DNA of 64,000 nt from Capitulum mitella. Lineage: Eukaryota > Arthropoda > Thecostraca > Pollicipedomorpha > Pollicipedidae. How positions within the stretch are numbered: position 1 is the first letter of the stretch; each line of letters begins with the position of its first letter. Below, one piece after another: positions 24,217 through 34,759 of the stretch. Below the pieces are notes generated by a model. The model did no database searches and had not been told where the DNA came from. It was given only the letters and a program-made list of their open reading frames with translations. Where the stretch lies: assembly GCA_030062745.1 (NCBI GenBank), contig CP099849.1, positions 19,948,144 to 20,012,143 on the forward strand, written 5' to 3'. The translations under genes and the position numbers were made by a program.

Positions 24217-26414
24217 GGACATAAATGCCACTATTTAATGGATAAAAAATAACAAAAAAATTACAACTTTCCGTTCATTGAAATAAAATGGGCTAAATCC
24301 GCTGAGAAACCTACATTTGGGGGTTAGGCTGTCGGGCCCTCGGCTCGGTCCCCTCAGTCATTTACAGAAATCGACGACCCTGATATCCAGCAACTGAAGC
24401 ATAGACTTTTCGGGCATAAATATTGGGACCTACACTCGGCAATTATTGGAGGTATAGTACCCCCCAATCAGATGGTTGGAGGAAACGCATCCCCCCCCCT
24501 GTGGCGGAGCCCATGGTGGCTGTTTTGCATGCCAACAGCTTCAGCATAAAAGCTAAGCGACATGACGTTTGTCACTGCAGTAGGAGTCTTCTGTGTGTGT
24601 TTTTCAATCTTTTATTGAGTGTTCATTGGAATCACATGTTCCAAAAACGCGTACTCGTTTTTTGCTTAATACATTTAACCACACACATGTTAAGCCAACG
24701 ATCTTGGTCAATACTCAGTACGCAGCATTTTATGACATGTATGACTCTCCAGGCCTTGTCAGCAAGAGAAAAAATCACACAAAATGTACTCCATGAGTAA
24801 CATGCGTATTGCACAACATGGACCATAGACTGACTCTTCGCGGCTGCATATCGCTTGAGTCCTACGATGGCAACATATTCAATCACGCATTGCTTTCAGT
24901 CGTGGTGATCTTCACAGACCGTCCACATCACTTGTAAACGACATGAGACATACAGTTTCGGGTCTGTATAAAAAATCCAGCCTTAAATTTTTGGCCAAAT
25001 GCAGGAATATTTTCAGCAAAGTGAGCTACAGTATGTTTAATAAATTTAACTGTCATTTCGAACGATGTTGATGAGCCGTACAAAACCCAGTGTAAGTGTA
25101 GTTCTTCTTAGAAGGCAGATTGAAAAATAAGCTATCTCAAGCCTGCCTCTCCTCCCCAAATCAAAGTTCCTTAGACGAGCCCCTGCACTTAATGGCGCAT
25201 GATTTCGGCCTCGATGTAGCACATGGTGAGATATTTGGCAGATAGACGTTGCTCACCCGGCCCATCAGGTTTATCATTCAGCCATCTGTCCATTGTCAGA
25301 GACCAGTTTGCCCCTGCTCACCCCAAAATGTACATTTCTCATACTTGCGGTGTCCTCTTCGCCAATATCCTCACCCATGAAAACGTTACCAAAAATGGCG
25401 TGCCTGAATGTGTAGCAGGCCTAGTAAATTGCAGAATACTGCAGGGACAGATTAAACACAAGGGTAATGAGTACCTCTGTTTCAGCAACATCGTTCTACG
25501 TACATGATTGCTCTGTATCAACACACTGCACCTAATAGGACAAAGTAAATGTCACAATAAAATGAGCATCAATTCAGGACGGATTATGACACTAGGTGCA
25601 GGGTTGCAACAGAGTGTGTCAGAAATACCGTCCTGCAGACCTCGCGAACGTTACAGTAGCGTTTGCCCACTCTTCTTTCACGTTGATGGCGGAAGTTAAA
25701 ACACAATGGCCGTTGCGCCGTTTGCTGAGCAATCAACAGCGAAGTCCCATCGCTATGCATATGGACCGTTGTCGCACGTTTGAGGTGCTCTTGTAAAACA
25801 CGATATCTTTGTGTACCTGGAGTTGGATATGCCCACTGCCACCTCCGTCGACATTTGATTCGATATGCCCACGCGGGCGACTGACTTGGTAGTTGGGACA
25901 ACTGTTATATCAGCCTCCGCCCTGGTGCAACAGTGTACACGTGATTGCAACGGACTGTTGGTGTGCAGTCAAGCATGATAACGCCGTAGAAGATGGAACT
26001 TTTGGGAAGGCCGAAACCACATGAAGAAGGAGGAGGGGGTGGGTAACGAAACTGGACCTTGTCTTCACAGGCTCTAGTGTTACGTTAAACCTTAATATAC
26101 AGAACGGGATGTTGCAGAATGCTTTCATAGGCCAGAGTCCCTCAAAAATAACAACAAAAAAAAACAGCGAAAAGAAAAAGCTGCAACCCCCATCGCAGTC
26201 AACGCTAGCAAACTGCTGTGAGTGCAGACAAACGCACCCGACACGACACTCGACAACAGTCTGCCGCCCGGAAGCGGCAGCGGCGGTCGGTCCCAGCTGG
26301 CGCGCTCACCTTGTAGCCGCAGAAGCGCTTGTGTCCCCGCAGGCTGATCTTGATGCCGTGGTTGCGGCAGCGACTGCACAGCGGGGAGCGCGTGATCTTC
26401 GGCTTATCATTCAT
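11731..26414 (-). CDS. dsx: DMRT-family transcription factor, doublesex-like (4 coding exons)
   Basis: The spliced minus-strand gene joins 26414-26310, 14472-14289, about 12751-12515 and 11969-11731 (phases 0, 1, 1), giving roughly 254 residues. DM domain proteins are DNA-binding zinc-module factors that control sexual differentiation. All eight zinc ligands are present: Cys13, Cys16, His19, His28, Cys32, Cys37, Cys39 and Cys42. Their spacing is identical to Drosophila Doublesex. [16 protein letters not shown] and the tail [15 protein letters not shown] favour doublesex over other DMRTs, although LRGHK and CxYK also recall Dmrt93B. Exon 3 carries a helical segment ([27 protein letters not shown]) like the Dsx oligomerisation domain. 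The end is proline-rich. The first intron is 11.8 kb. Sex-specific alternative exons are expected for dsx but not identified. Confidence 0.87.
12515..12751 (-). CDS. dsx: dsx-like gene, exon 3 (dimerisation-like domain)
   Basis: The donor AGAG/gtaggc (minus) is clear and leaves in phase 1, matching the terminal exon. The encoded peptide is Ala/Gly/Pro-rich, then [38 protein letters not shown]: three amphipathic helices like the UBA-like oligomerisation domain of Doublesex. The 5' boundary is uncertain. An acceptor ATTCCGCAG gives 12751 and the required phase, but the frame stays open upstream to about 12830, and a small extra exon could intervene. Confidence 0.75.
13080..13245. repeat. Degenerate GCCGTCATCA-type short repeat
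   Basis: Imperfect units of 20-30 bases containing CCGTCAnnA / CACTxGxCCGTCAT are tandemly arranged within the second intron of the dsx-like gene. Confidence 0.55.
13247..13503. other. GC-rich block inside the DMRT intron, possible unassigned exon
   Basis: About 250 bases are open in several frames on both strands. On the plus strand an acceptor ACTGCGCAG precedes an open frame ending at 13503. On the minus strand an acceptor (GTAGCACAGCAG) precedes a frame with [19 protein letters not shown]. Neither has a donor of the right phase to join the DMRT exons. It could be an alternative DMRT exon, an antisense exon, or just a CpG-rich intron segment. Confidence 0.22.
14289..14472 (-). CDS. dsx: dsx-like gene, exon 2 (second half of DM domain)
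   Basis: On the minus strand the acceptor CGTCCGTCCCACAG and donor GCCA/gtgagt bound 184 bases, entering phase 0 and leaving phase 1. It supplies the last three zinc ligands in ECLCDKC, then the recognition tail [28 protein letters not shown], and a Pro/Ala/Ser linker. The RRAQ ending is typical of Doublesex rather than the RRQQ of DMRT1/99B. Confidence 0.92.
15600..15910. repeat. Degenerate ~30-bp repeat (TTACAxACCAGGCGC)
   Basis: Units containing ACAxACCAGGCGC or CAGGTCAGGCCC recur about every 30 bases. Confidence 0.5.
17120..17625. repeat. Tandem ~150-bp units rich in GGGGCCTCG
   Basis: CAGAGACCGxGAAxTTAC plus AAGGGGCCTCGCGGAAxGGACC occurs at about 17198 and 17512, with a diverged middle copy near 17371. 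Related GGGGCCTC and AACATCAAGGGGTCTC motifs appear at 17885 and again at 60400-60740, so this is a dispersed family. Confidence 0.7.
18600..18650. repeat. Left arm of a GC-rich inverted pair
   Basis: GACGCCCGGCGTTGCAGTCT and following GCGGCGTCGGCCGCCGC are repeated in reverse complement at 19487-19537. The intervening 840 bases include a long TA array. Confidence 0.65.
18920..19002. repeat. (TA)n microsatellite, interrupted
   Basis: A TA array with ATGTATAT interruptions extends for about 80 bases. Confidence 0.95.
19487..19537. repeat. Right arm of the GC-rich inverted pair
   Basis: This is the inverted copy of 18600-18650 with several mismatches. On the plus strand it is open ([15 protein letters not shown]) and followed by gtaaac, so a small exon cannot be excluded. 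Confidence 0.6.
20545..21330 (+). repeat. Dispersed repeat family, copy 1, first unit
   Basis: GTGTCTAGCGCCCGAA-like, CCATCGGGTGCGCCG, TTTCGAAGCGATTC and CTCTGCAGAATT blocks are shared, in the same order and orientation, with 43733-44770. The segment from about 20895 repeats again at about 21517, giving an internal period of about 0.6 kb. No protein is recognisable. Confidence 0.75.
20595..20668. repeat. (ATTC)n then (AGTC)n microsatellite
   Basis: Eight or more ATTC units are followed by CAGT units at the left end of the dispersed repeat that starts here. The copy at 43770 has only a few GTCA/GTCT units. Confidence 0.95.
21340..21955 (+). repeat. Dispersed repeat family, copy 1, second unit
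   Basis: CCACTTGCGGxTxCGTGCTT, CACTAGGGCTATCCAA and GGTGCGATGxTG followed by GGCAGCTGGGCG match both the preceding unit and the copy at 43733-44770. The boundary near 21950 ends in CTGTCAGGGGCTCC. Confidence 0.75.
22166..22285. repeat. Two (TA)n arrays
   Basis: TA arrays at about 22166-22214 and 22241-22285 flank a short AT-rich linker with CTGGTA(C/T)ATATA repeated. Confidence 0.95.
23245..23485. repeat. Dispersed element (GCGGATCCAGxGGCTCCG), copy 1
   Basis: AGCGGATCCAGCGGCTCCGT, CCTGGGTCTAGATG and a later G run with CATGACCCCATGG are matched in order by 32935-33140. It resembles the non-autonomous DNA elements common in invertebrate genomes. Confidence 0.6.
24108..24213. repeat. (TCTA)n followed by (TA)n
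   Basis: A tetranucleotide array runs directly into a TA array in about 105 bases. Confidence 0.97.
26310..26414 (-). CDS. dsx: dsx-like gene, first coding exon (first half of DM domain)
   Basis: The ATG (26414-26412) begins [20 protein letters not shown] and continues [14 protein letters not shown], ending at donor AAG/gtgagc in phase 0. It holds zinc ligands Cys13, Cys16, His19, His28 and Cys32. The frame stays open upstream to an acceptor TGTTTTCACAG at 26447. The exon therefore extends to 26446, with either 5' UTR or a few more codons and at least one upstream exon not identified. Confidence 0.9.
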
Positions 26415-26446
26415 GGCGTGGGCCTCTCGCCAGCGGTTGTGGAGCT
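26415..26446 (-). other. dsx: 5' part of the first DM-domain exon, UTR or coding
   Basis: This is the 32-base stretch between a good acceptor (CTGCTGTTTTCACAG on the minus strand) and the ATG. It implies an intron in the 5' leader or an upstream coding exon. Confidence 0.5.
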
Positions 26447-26759
26447 CTGTGAAAACAGCAGATTACTGAGGGCCGTCGATCTGATGGGCTGCTTCCCCGC
26501 TGTCCGTTTTCCTGCATTGGCGCAGCTGTTGGCGACATCTCTCCGCATTTGACACTGCATCTTTTGAGCAAAGCTATCTGGTCAAAGCGATAAGCTCAGC
26601 ATAAAACGGATGTGATCGCAGTTAAAACAGTCTCCATAGCGGGGCGTAATGCCACCTTCCAATCATCCGTGAACGCTCGACTTTAACAGCTCTCCACCTT
26701 CCGCGGCGCGTCAGCAGCAAAAGAAACAATACTCCGTCATTCGGCCGTCGCCGGCAGTG

Positions 26760-27480
26760 GGCCGACGGTCCCTTTTTGAGACGTTAATCTCGTAAAAGCG
26801 TCATCCCATCAGGCGAGCCGACGCCGGGCCATTCGGCGCCGCCCGCCGGCAGCCGGGCACGCCCCGGCCGCGGCCTCGTATGGCCGCGAGCCCGGGTCGC
26901 GATTCTGATTAAATCCCTTCCTTCATCTTCAATTCAGTTTATGCCGCAATTTTATCACAGCGCGCCTCCATAAAGGCTCACGTGCCGCCGGTACGAGCCG
27001 GGCGGCCGCGCCGCCTGTTAAATGTCCTGTGACATCGCGCCTCGGCCGCCCTAAGGGCCGTGTTACACCGGCATACGGTTATTTTTGTACCGGCTGACCG
27101 GGGCCGTATGATTTCGAACGACTCCCAGGGCGACGCTCGAGGCCCATCTGCGCTCGGCGCCGTCAGATTTACCGGCCAACTTGACTCGTTTCAGCGGGCC
27201 AAACGACGCACCGACGCCGGCCAACGCCGAATCTGTATTCAAATAGTAGTTCAATACTACAGCCGCCTGTGCTGCGGATTCAATAAGGGCGGCACCGTGG
27301 AGGTGATAAGGTGACGCGACCGTGTCAAAGGTCGCGGGGCGCGCGACAGCCCGGCACCGCCCCAGGGCGTGGCAGGGATAAAGCCGGGACGACCGCAGTT
27401 CAGGAGCCTGCCGGCCGCGTGCAAATGCCGACGGAGGTGGCGCGGGAACTGTCTCAGATAGGAACGACGACGGCCGGAGA
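26760..27480. promoter_or_regulatory. CpG-rich block upstream of the dsx-like gene
   Basis: A long stretch dense in CG and GCCGGC/CGGCCG words lies 0.3-1.1 kb upstream of the DM-domain exon on its transcriptional side. It has the character of a CpG island and could be the promoter or hold a 5' exon. No TATA box or start site was identified. Confidence 0.4.
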
Positions 27481-30400
27481 GGCTAACATCGATAAAAATG
27501 AAGGCACAATATTACCACGGCCGACAATTGCTGGGAAGCGACGTTAAAAATGTGTCTATTAAAAGATTAAACACAAGAATTCTCGCTTTTATCCACGACA
27601 GCAAGTTTCACTCATGATTCCAGGCACAGGACGCTAGCTTCGGGAGTAGAGCATGTCGGTGGAAGTCGATAAGACGTAGTGCTTGCCGCAGACCGCCTCT
27701 GTGATTGTTAGTCTGCATCCCTCGGTCGCCCGCTCTCTCCGTGGTTCTCGGCCGCTGCCAGGGTCGTGCCCCGACCGCCCGCTGTAGCAGCCGAGACCGG
27801 CTCGGGGAACGCGGCCGCTCAGGCTCGCGAGCACTTCGGCGGCTAACAGCAGAGGTTAGGAGGTCCTGATCTCTGCCGTCTCGTGTCTCGTCCCGTTGGT
27901 CTGATACATGCCACGCGATAGCATACATCTACTTCGTTCTGGAATTTGAAGACGGCGCCCGGCAGTCTGCAGCACAGCAGTCAATTTTGTCTCTCAGTTG
28001 AGTTCCTGATACTCCGAATGACGAGCCCCGTCACAAGAGCATTCTTTGTTAACTGGAACAAACGAGGCGAGCCGGCACTCGACATGTTTGCTCACGCCCC
28101 CGAATAATTTCATGAAGACGGTGGCGACTGGAAGAGTCTATCATACGTGTTACATAAATCGGGAATGACTGTCATGCAAAACGTGTCATGCCGTTTCCTC
28201 CTAACATGCCTTAACATTATGATACACACTAAAATGGGAGGGGCCCGTAAGGCCATTGGCAAAACCAAAGAATCGAACTCCTAGGGTGGATGCCCGCGTA
28301 GCTTAAGAAAACTTCGTATAGTTCTTTCGAGCCGAATGGAAAAAAAAGTTCAAATGTTTTTTCTTCTCACAGAACTTGAGACAGTTACCCGTTACAATGT
28401 CAAACTCTTTTGCAAGACCATTTGGTTGACAATGTCAGAGAACTCGGCCCATTTACGACTTTTTTATTCTTGTGATCCACCAGGAATATATCACGGAGTG
28501 ATACAACGATTCCAATGTAAATTTGCTGCAAAAGTGTTTATTTCTTAAATGTCTCTAAAGAACATATTTCAGTTAAAAGCCACAAAACGCATTAGTACCT
28601 GCAGTCAACAATAAATCGTGCCAGTTCCGTTGATTTCAGAGAGAGAACAATTCCATTATACTCCCTCGTTATGCAGGATATAAGTTCGCCATCATATTCA
28701 CACTTTTATCGGAGCAATGCCTTTTATAAATAATACCATTAAGAAACGATGACACGGAAGACCAGTGCATAGTCATCGCAGGCGCATAAACTGTACAAAA
28801 CCAGACATTGTCACAAAGACAAAGCGCACACACTTATAATCTCCGTGTTTCGTTTTTGTATTCCACCTAGAACGTTCATCGTGCAATGTGCATATGAACA
28901 TATTTATTGTGAAGGCAATGCACTCGTAGTGAACGGCATCAACAAATAGGCCTGTGACAAAGCTGAGGATTCGGGTATATTTTTGCATCTCAGTATTCAG
29001 ACAGTTACGTTCGAATATTCCGACCAAATATTTGAACCTTTGAAAGTTGGTGTCATTTCCTTCCAGAAGTACGATCGTAACGATACGGGAAAATCATACG
29101 GTTTCGAAATGGTGTAAAAAATCACGGAAACTGAGCGCTGTAGCCGGCGCCGAGCATACGGCGGACGGCGGCCGGGCGCTGCCGAGGCGGAGAACTGCAT
29201 GTCACCGTCAGAGGGCGCTCTGACAGGCAGTCACCTGGTATGTAACCAAAGGTACAAACCATCAAGCCGTTACGATGGCGGAGCTTCGGAATGACTGGAA
29301 TGGGAAGAAGAAACCATTCCAGATCAACCAAATACGGCAAAACGTCCACTCCCGCCTTGACATTGGTAGGAACCTCCCCTCCCTTACCGTCAACCCTATC
29401 TACGGACAACATTAGGATAAAGAAGAGATTCCGCTCGGCCTTCGATACTGCTCGTAACCAAGAAACAAGTTATTTGCAGCATCAGCAGCAAGAGTTCATT
29501 TTTGCGAGCCATTTACGCACATGGTGAATGTTTCTGTTCAAACAGAAGAAGTAAACACATTAAAGGTAGTGCTAAATATAGTATTTTAAACATATCCACA
29601 TCGTCTTCAACTATTCGTATTTACCGAGCCATCGGTACTTCTCTGAGAAACTTCCGATGCCACAGTTCTCGGTTTCAGTGTTGGACCGATGCAATTCCGC
29701 TGTATGCTTGTTAATGCAAGATTTTTTCGGCACGGTAGTCAGCATGGGGAAGAGCTCGTGGCACGTACAGTGCCAATTAATGCATCGACAGACCGGTCAT
29801 TAATCGACATTTGTCTCAACAGAGAACACAGGACGATGTAAACGGGTTGAAATTTACGTGCCGGCAACGTCCAACATCACTCACCGACCGATCCCGACGG
29901 GACGTTTGTGACAGCCGCGGCTAGCGCGGAACAAGCAGCAGGTTACTCGCGTAGCTTCGCATAGCTCCACAAAACCTGCCGCGCAGATCCGTGCCACATT
30001 GGGAAGGGGACAGACCATGTCTCAGTATGTGTGCAGCAGGTCAAACGCCCGGCAGACCAGCGGTCCTACTGACTTACCGGCGGCCCAGCCACCTGTAGGC
30101 AATCGTAACATTAACTCCATGCTGGATGGAAAAACTGCCGAAAAAATACATCTAGCACTGCCATCTTTGAAAAAGTTCCTACAGTGTGTACCAGTGTCAC
30201 TGCTGCGTTGCGTTTTCCGTCATACTGATGGACAGAGACTACAAAAACACTAAGCACCCCAATAAGTGTCCTGTATGGCTATGCGTGATTTGACTAACAT
30301 ACACCTTTTTCGTTAAATTCTTATATTTTTGTTTGCATTTTCAAAATACTAGAAAAATGAGTTTGCAGTGAAATGCAAAAGAACGATCAAAATGATCAGT

Positions 30401-31290
30401 TCAGATTTACGGATATTAACCTAGTGTCGCAGTCTTTCAATCAAAATTTGAACTTTCACCGAATCCGAATATTCCTCCCAATATTCGAATTATATGAATC
30501 CAAATTATCAACTCTAGTTTGTGAACTGCAATCATACGCCCTATTGCGTACGTAGGCAATTTCAGAATTAGAGCGCATTCCAGATTTGAGTTATTGGTAA
30601 AACATCCTATGGGCAAGACAATGTACCGGTTTGATGTATTCGCTTAACCTGGATATCCACACTCCTGCTATTGAAACTTACATCGTTTCATCTTTACATG
30701 ACAGCTACGTGGTGTTTTCTATTGTTGGAAAAGTTTCAAGAACAAAACCAAAAAAACGCGCGGATTATAGCGACAGGTCTTCGTGTCATCACGGTTTTGG
30801 TGTCCATTTTTTAATTACGTTCCTCCCAAGGAGCCCGCATTTGCAGTTTGAACTGCGTCCTCTTAAGCAACATTCCACATCACCAATCCACCGTTGAACA
30901 ATATCGAAATACACATAAAGGGAGGTTTCTGGAAGACCCACGGGTATACGACACATGTTTAAAGCACGCCAAGTCACACAAGTTACAATTAACACCCCGA
31001 CCTTGTTGCCATGCTTTATTGGAACACTCGTTATCCACTGTGTTAAACAGTTCCCTCGGCCTAGCAAACATCGATGGCACGTGACGTCATTTCGCATGAC
31101 GTTTTGAAAGCGATTTTGATGTAAAACCGTTCCAGTATTGCCAGCGATAATGCCAAAGTTAACTTTCGCCGAGCCAGAGACTCACGAGAATTCCCTCTCT
31201 GGTTTTCTGAGGAAGGCAAAATAACGAGAGGGCGTTGGGACACAAAACTTGACTAACGTTTGCATGCATATTTGCCCCTTGCGTCATTTT
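27481..31290. other. Non-coding sequence
   Basis: I see no exon I can support. A smaller GC-rich patch lies at 29130-29200 (open in minus frames, no good donor), followed by AGAGGGCGCTC. The rest is ordinary AT-balanced sequence. Confidence 0.4.
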
Positions 31291-31299
31291 TTAAACCAA

Positions 31300-32710
31300 C
31301 GGCCACCTAAGGTCAGTGACTTAGGGCACCTTACGTAAAGCCAAGCTCCGAAGGATTAAAGCGGCATAGCACTTCGTGAAACGCATCGATTGACATGAAA
31401 CTTCTGGTATTGATAAAATATGGTAAAGGAATAGTTCTGCTATCTCGAAGTTATCAGAAACGTCCAGGTTACTGGCCATACGTAAGCTAAGCTTTTGGCC
31501 TTTTTGCATTTGGTGTCGATATTGCTGATCAGGTTCGGAGGCTAAGAAGTCTGAGTATACGCTCTAATGGTTCACCCATCATTTGCACACATAGTGGTAC
31601 CCCTGGGCCAGTGGTCTGGGACCAGATTACATTTTTACGCCGAATTTTAGATCCACAACCGAAAATAATTCGCCGGTGTTCAGTCTCAAAATGTTTACAT
31701 TCTTTATCGGTAGTCATATGTGCTTCGGAAACACTATTATATGCTCAGAACTTACTTGCCAAACATAGCCTAATCCTATTTCACCCACAGCTTTTTAACC
31801 TTCCTGGAGCTTTTGAAATATTATGCTTATCTTAATGCGATGATACTCTGTGTGGTCACAAGGTATAAGAGCCGTGCCAATGCCTTCTTTCCACAGTTTC
31901 TACTACCACAACAATGATTTTTGGCCGGAAAAATAAAAACCCTTGCCGTCGCGAGAACAGCTTCCCACCAAATATACGGCTTTCACACTGCGGCCGTGCC
32001 CACGGCCCGATGTCTATTTGACTTCCGTGAAAAATGTCTTGGAGCGCAGGTTTCATGACGCAGAAGGAATACTGTACGCCCCAATGTAAAATGATTGCAT
32101 GTTGTACCATGTCTGATCAATGGTAATGCGGCAGATGATGCGACAGACACCGGAAACGCCCGACGTAACGCTGTCCATTCCTCGACCTTGGGTGATCTTG
32201 TTCTACCTTATATGATAGATACAGACTTCATAAGTGTGTCATGCATGTCTGCAGCGTATTCTAGCAGAAATACGTGCTTATATATTCGGAGGAAAACGCT
32301 CCTCCTGGTCTTATAAAGAGATGATTTTTCGGATCTTTCGGTTGTTTGAAATGATTAGATTTTACCTCATGTGCCCTTTTCTGCCCCACACAAGTGAATC
32401 AGGCCTTCTTTTCACTGCTAACACCTTTCAAACCACATGCAAGCCCTGGTTATCAAAATATTCTGTCAAAAATGCTAACAGGGTAATCTGATCTGAGATG
32501 AGCTCTGGTGACCTTAAAACTGACCTCATCGGAAACAAATCTAAGTGATTTCTTCTAGTTTTCCTAACGACTTTCCACCAGCGCTTCTACGTTTTCGGTG
32601 GGACTTACGGTTTTCGAGATACTGAGTGTCTCACAAACCCCTCCTATCCTGGCCGGACGAAAATGAATCCGGAGGCCGGCCCCGCGATGGTTAAGATATG
32701 GTGATGAAAC
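31300..32710 (+). repeat. Ancient tandem duplication, copy 1
   Basis: Shared blocks with copy 2 include CAGTCATATGTGCTTCGG-like (31709 vs 33504), GATGCGACAGACAC plus GGAAACGCCCGACGTA (32138 vs 33913) and the end block AATCCGGAGGCCGGCCC (32667) vs ATCCGGAGGTCGGCCC (34717). Order and orientation are conserved over more than 1.3 kb. Confidence 0.8.
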
Positions 32711-32934
32711 TAACTCAGTTGCTTCACTCTCACATGCGTTTTTAACCTTCGCTGGGGCGGGAGGGAGAGATAATGAGAAACCGACCCCCTCCAGTTATCT
32801 GAAGCTAGGCAAAAAAGCGCAAAAGCGCAGAGTTGCAAAACTTGGATACCTTTGTGTGCATCATTTTTACACCTTGTGTCAGTTTTGCACCTCAGGGTCA
32901 CTTCCGATCAGTGACCTGGGACAGGTCAAGTAAG

Positions 32935-33140
32935 ACTGGGGGCGGATCCAGAGGCTCCGTTTGGGGGGGGGCAAACCAAAATATCCTGGGTATGGATGGA
33001 AGGTCAGCTACTCAGCGACCGAGGCCAGGGGGAGGCTAGCCATGGGTTGGGTTAGAAGTGGGTAGCAACTTAAAAACTCTGGTTGAGAGTTAGGGAGGGG
33101 TCATGACCAAGACGACCCCCCTGGATCTGCCAGTGACTAA
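32935..33140. repeat. Dispersed element (GCGGATCCAGxGGCTCCG), copy 2
   Basis: GGCGGATCCAGAGGCTCCGT with a G run, CCTGGGTATGGATGGAAGG and GGTCATGACC match 23245-23485. It lies between the two copies of the tandem duplication. Confidence 0.6.
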
Positions 33141-34042
33141 GACCATATTTTAAAAAACGAAAGTGGCACAAAATTTTGTAAAATGCGTCGAATGACATGA
33201 GACTTCACAATGGATAGGACATGACAAACGGTGTAATTCTCCTAGCTGGAATTTTTTGGAAATGCCCAGGTCACTGACCTTACGTCAGCTGAATTTTCGG
33301 CCTTTTCACGTTTGCTGTCAAGATTGTGGGAATGGCTCGGCGGTTCTGAGGCTTGGATATATACCCTGTGGCTCTTCACGTCATTTTCACACGCAACCGT
33401 ACCCCTTGGTCCGTGACCTGAGGTCACGCCACGTTTCATACCAAATTTATAGTCCCGCCCGAGCGCAGTTCTTTGTTTAACAGTCTTAGAATGCTTATTA
33501 GCAGTCATATGTGCTTCGGTTACACTAATAAGGTAAGAACTTAAGTGACAAAGGTGGCCTAATCCAATACGACACAGGCTAACCTGATCTAATGCTTTTA
33601 CAAATTATGGTTTTCAGCTCGAACACATTTTGTATGGCCACAAATGATAAGATATATACGTATGTCCTATTTCTATACAGTTAGCAGTCCCAAACTTTAT
33701 ATTCTTTATCACCAACATAAAACCCTTTCCGTCGCGAAAAAAAACTCTTAACAAATATCAAAATCTTGCATTTCGGCCGTGCCTGCCGCCAGGTATCTAA
33801 GTGACACGCGTACGACGTTTTTGGGGAGCTGATGTAGAAGGGACATATTATATGATTCATTGTCATAGAATTTGATGCTTTATCGCGTCTCACCAACTTT
33901 AATGTGGCAGATTATGCGACGGACATTGGAAACGCCCGACGTACCGCCGTAAATACCTCGACCTATGACCTATGGCCTGTTTTGACTGTGATATGATAGT
34001 TGCATACTTTATATGCGTGCCAGACACATTTATGGTTACCAG

Positions 34043-34044
<2 letters not shown>

Positions 34045-34090
<46 letters not shown>
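34045..34090. repeat. (TA)n microsatellite
   Basis: An uninterrupted TA array of about 46 bases. Confidence 0.98.
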
Positions 34091-34093
<3 letters not shown>

Positions 34094-34206
34094 AGCAATA
34101 CAGGCAAAGACACGTATTTAAACATCCGGAAAAACGAGACTCCTGCCCTAACAATGTGTGGCCGACTTGACTTCCTCGCCGCGCCGCGCTGGGTGCGCTC
34201 CTTCAG

Positions 34207-34277
34207 CTTTGCAAACGTTCGAGGCAGGTCGCGGTCAAGGTTACGGCCGAAGGGTCGCGCAGGGCTGGAAGCTCAGC
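34207..34277 (+). other. Candidate lone exon in the inserted GC-rich segment
   Basis: A good acceptor (GGGTGCGCTCCTTCAG) and a strong donor (CAGC/gtgagt) bound 71 bases. All three frames are open, so no protein can be chosen. It sits in the segment that is absent from copy 1 of the tandem duplication. Confidence 0.2.
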
Positions 34278-34759
34278 GTGAGTCGAGCCCCAGGCGTGGT
34301 GACGAGCGTTTACGGTTGACGGTTCATTTACTTGATTGTCTGGTGGTGACTGAAGACATCAGAAGTGCTGCGACGTGAGTAGCGTCGGTGGCGGATGGAC
34401 CAGACTCAAGTGCCCTTTTTCCGTCCAATATAAGAAAAGCAGGCCTTCTTTTTGTAAAACTGTTAAAACCTCTTTGTAGCCACGCAGAAACCTTTGCTAT
34501 CAAGTTTTCAGCCAAAAAATATCAGCATGGTAATTTGAGCTAAGATGACCTCTACTGACCTAAATATTTACCTAACTGGAAAAAAACCAGGTGGTTTTTC
34601 TGTTCCACCAAGGGCTGCACCACAGTACTTTTTCTACAGTGCTTTTTCTGTGGGACTTATGGTTATCGAGATCTGGGGGGGTCTCATAAATCCCAAACCC
34701 GGCCCGGCAAAGGTCGATCCGGAGGTCGGCCCGGCGAGGGCTAAAACACGTGCAGACAA

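Larger units (their letters stand above)
14473..26309 (-). other. dsx: First intron of the dsx-like gene (11.8 kb)
   Basis: The intron separates the two halves of the DM domain and holds mostly repeats. These are a degenerate array at 15600-15910, GGGGCCTC-rich units at 17120-17620, an inverted pair at 18600/19487, TA arrays, ATTC/AGTC arrays, a ~0.6-kb tandem repeat at 20560-21955, and an element copy at 23245-23480. No exon with matching phases was found, but sex-specific or untranslated exons could be missed. Confidence 0.7.
33150..34750 (+). repeat. Ancient tandem duplication, copy 2, interrupted
   Basis: This matches 31300-32710 at an offset of about 1.8 kb up to about 33965, and at about 2.05 kb from 34440 on. 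The extra length is a TA array (34045-34090) and a GC-rich insertion (about 34150-34380). Confidence 0.8.
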
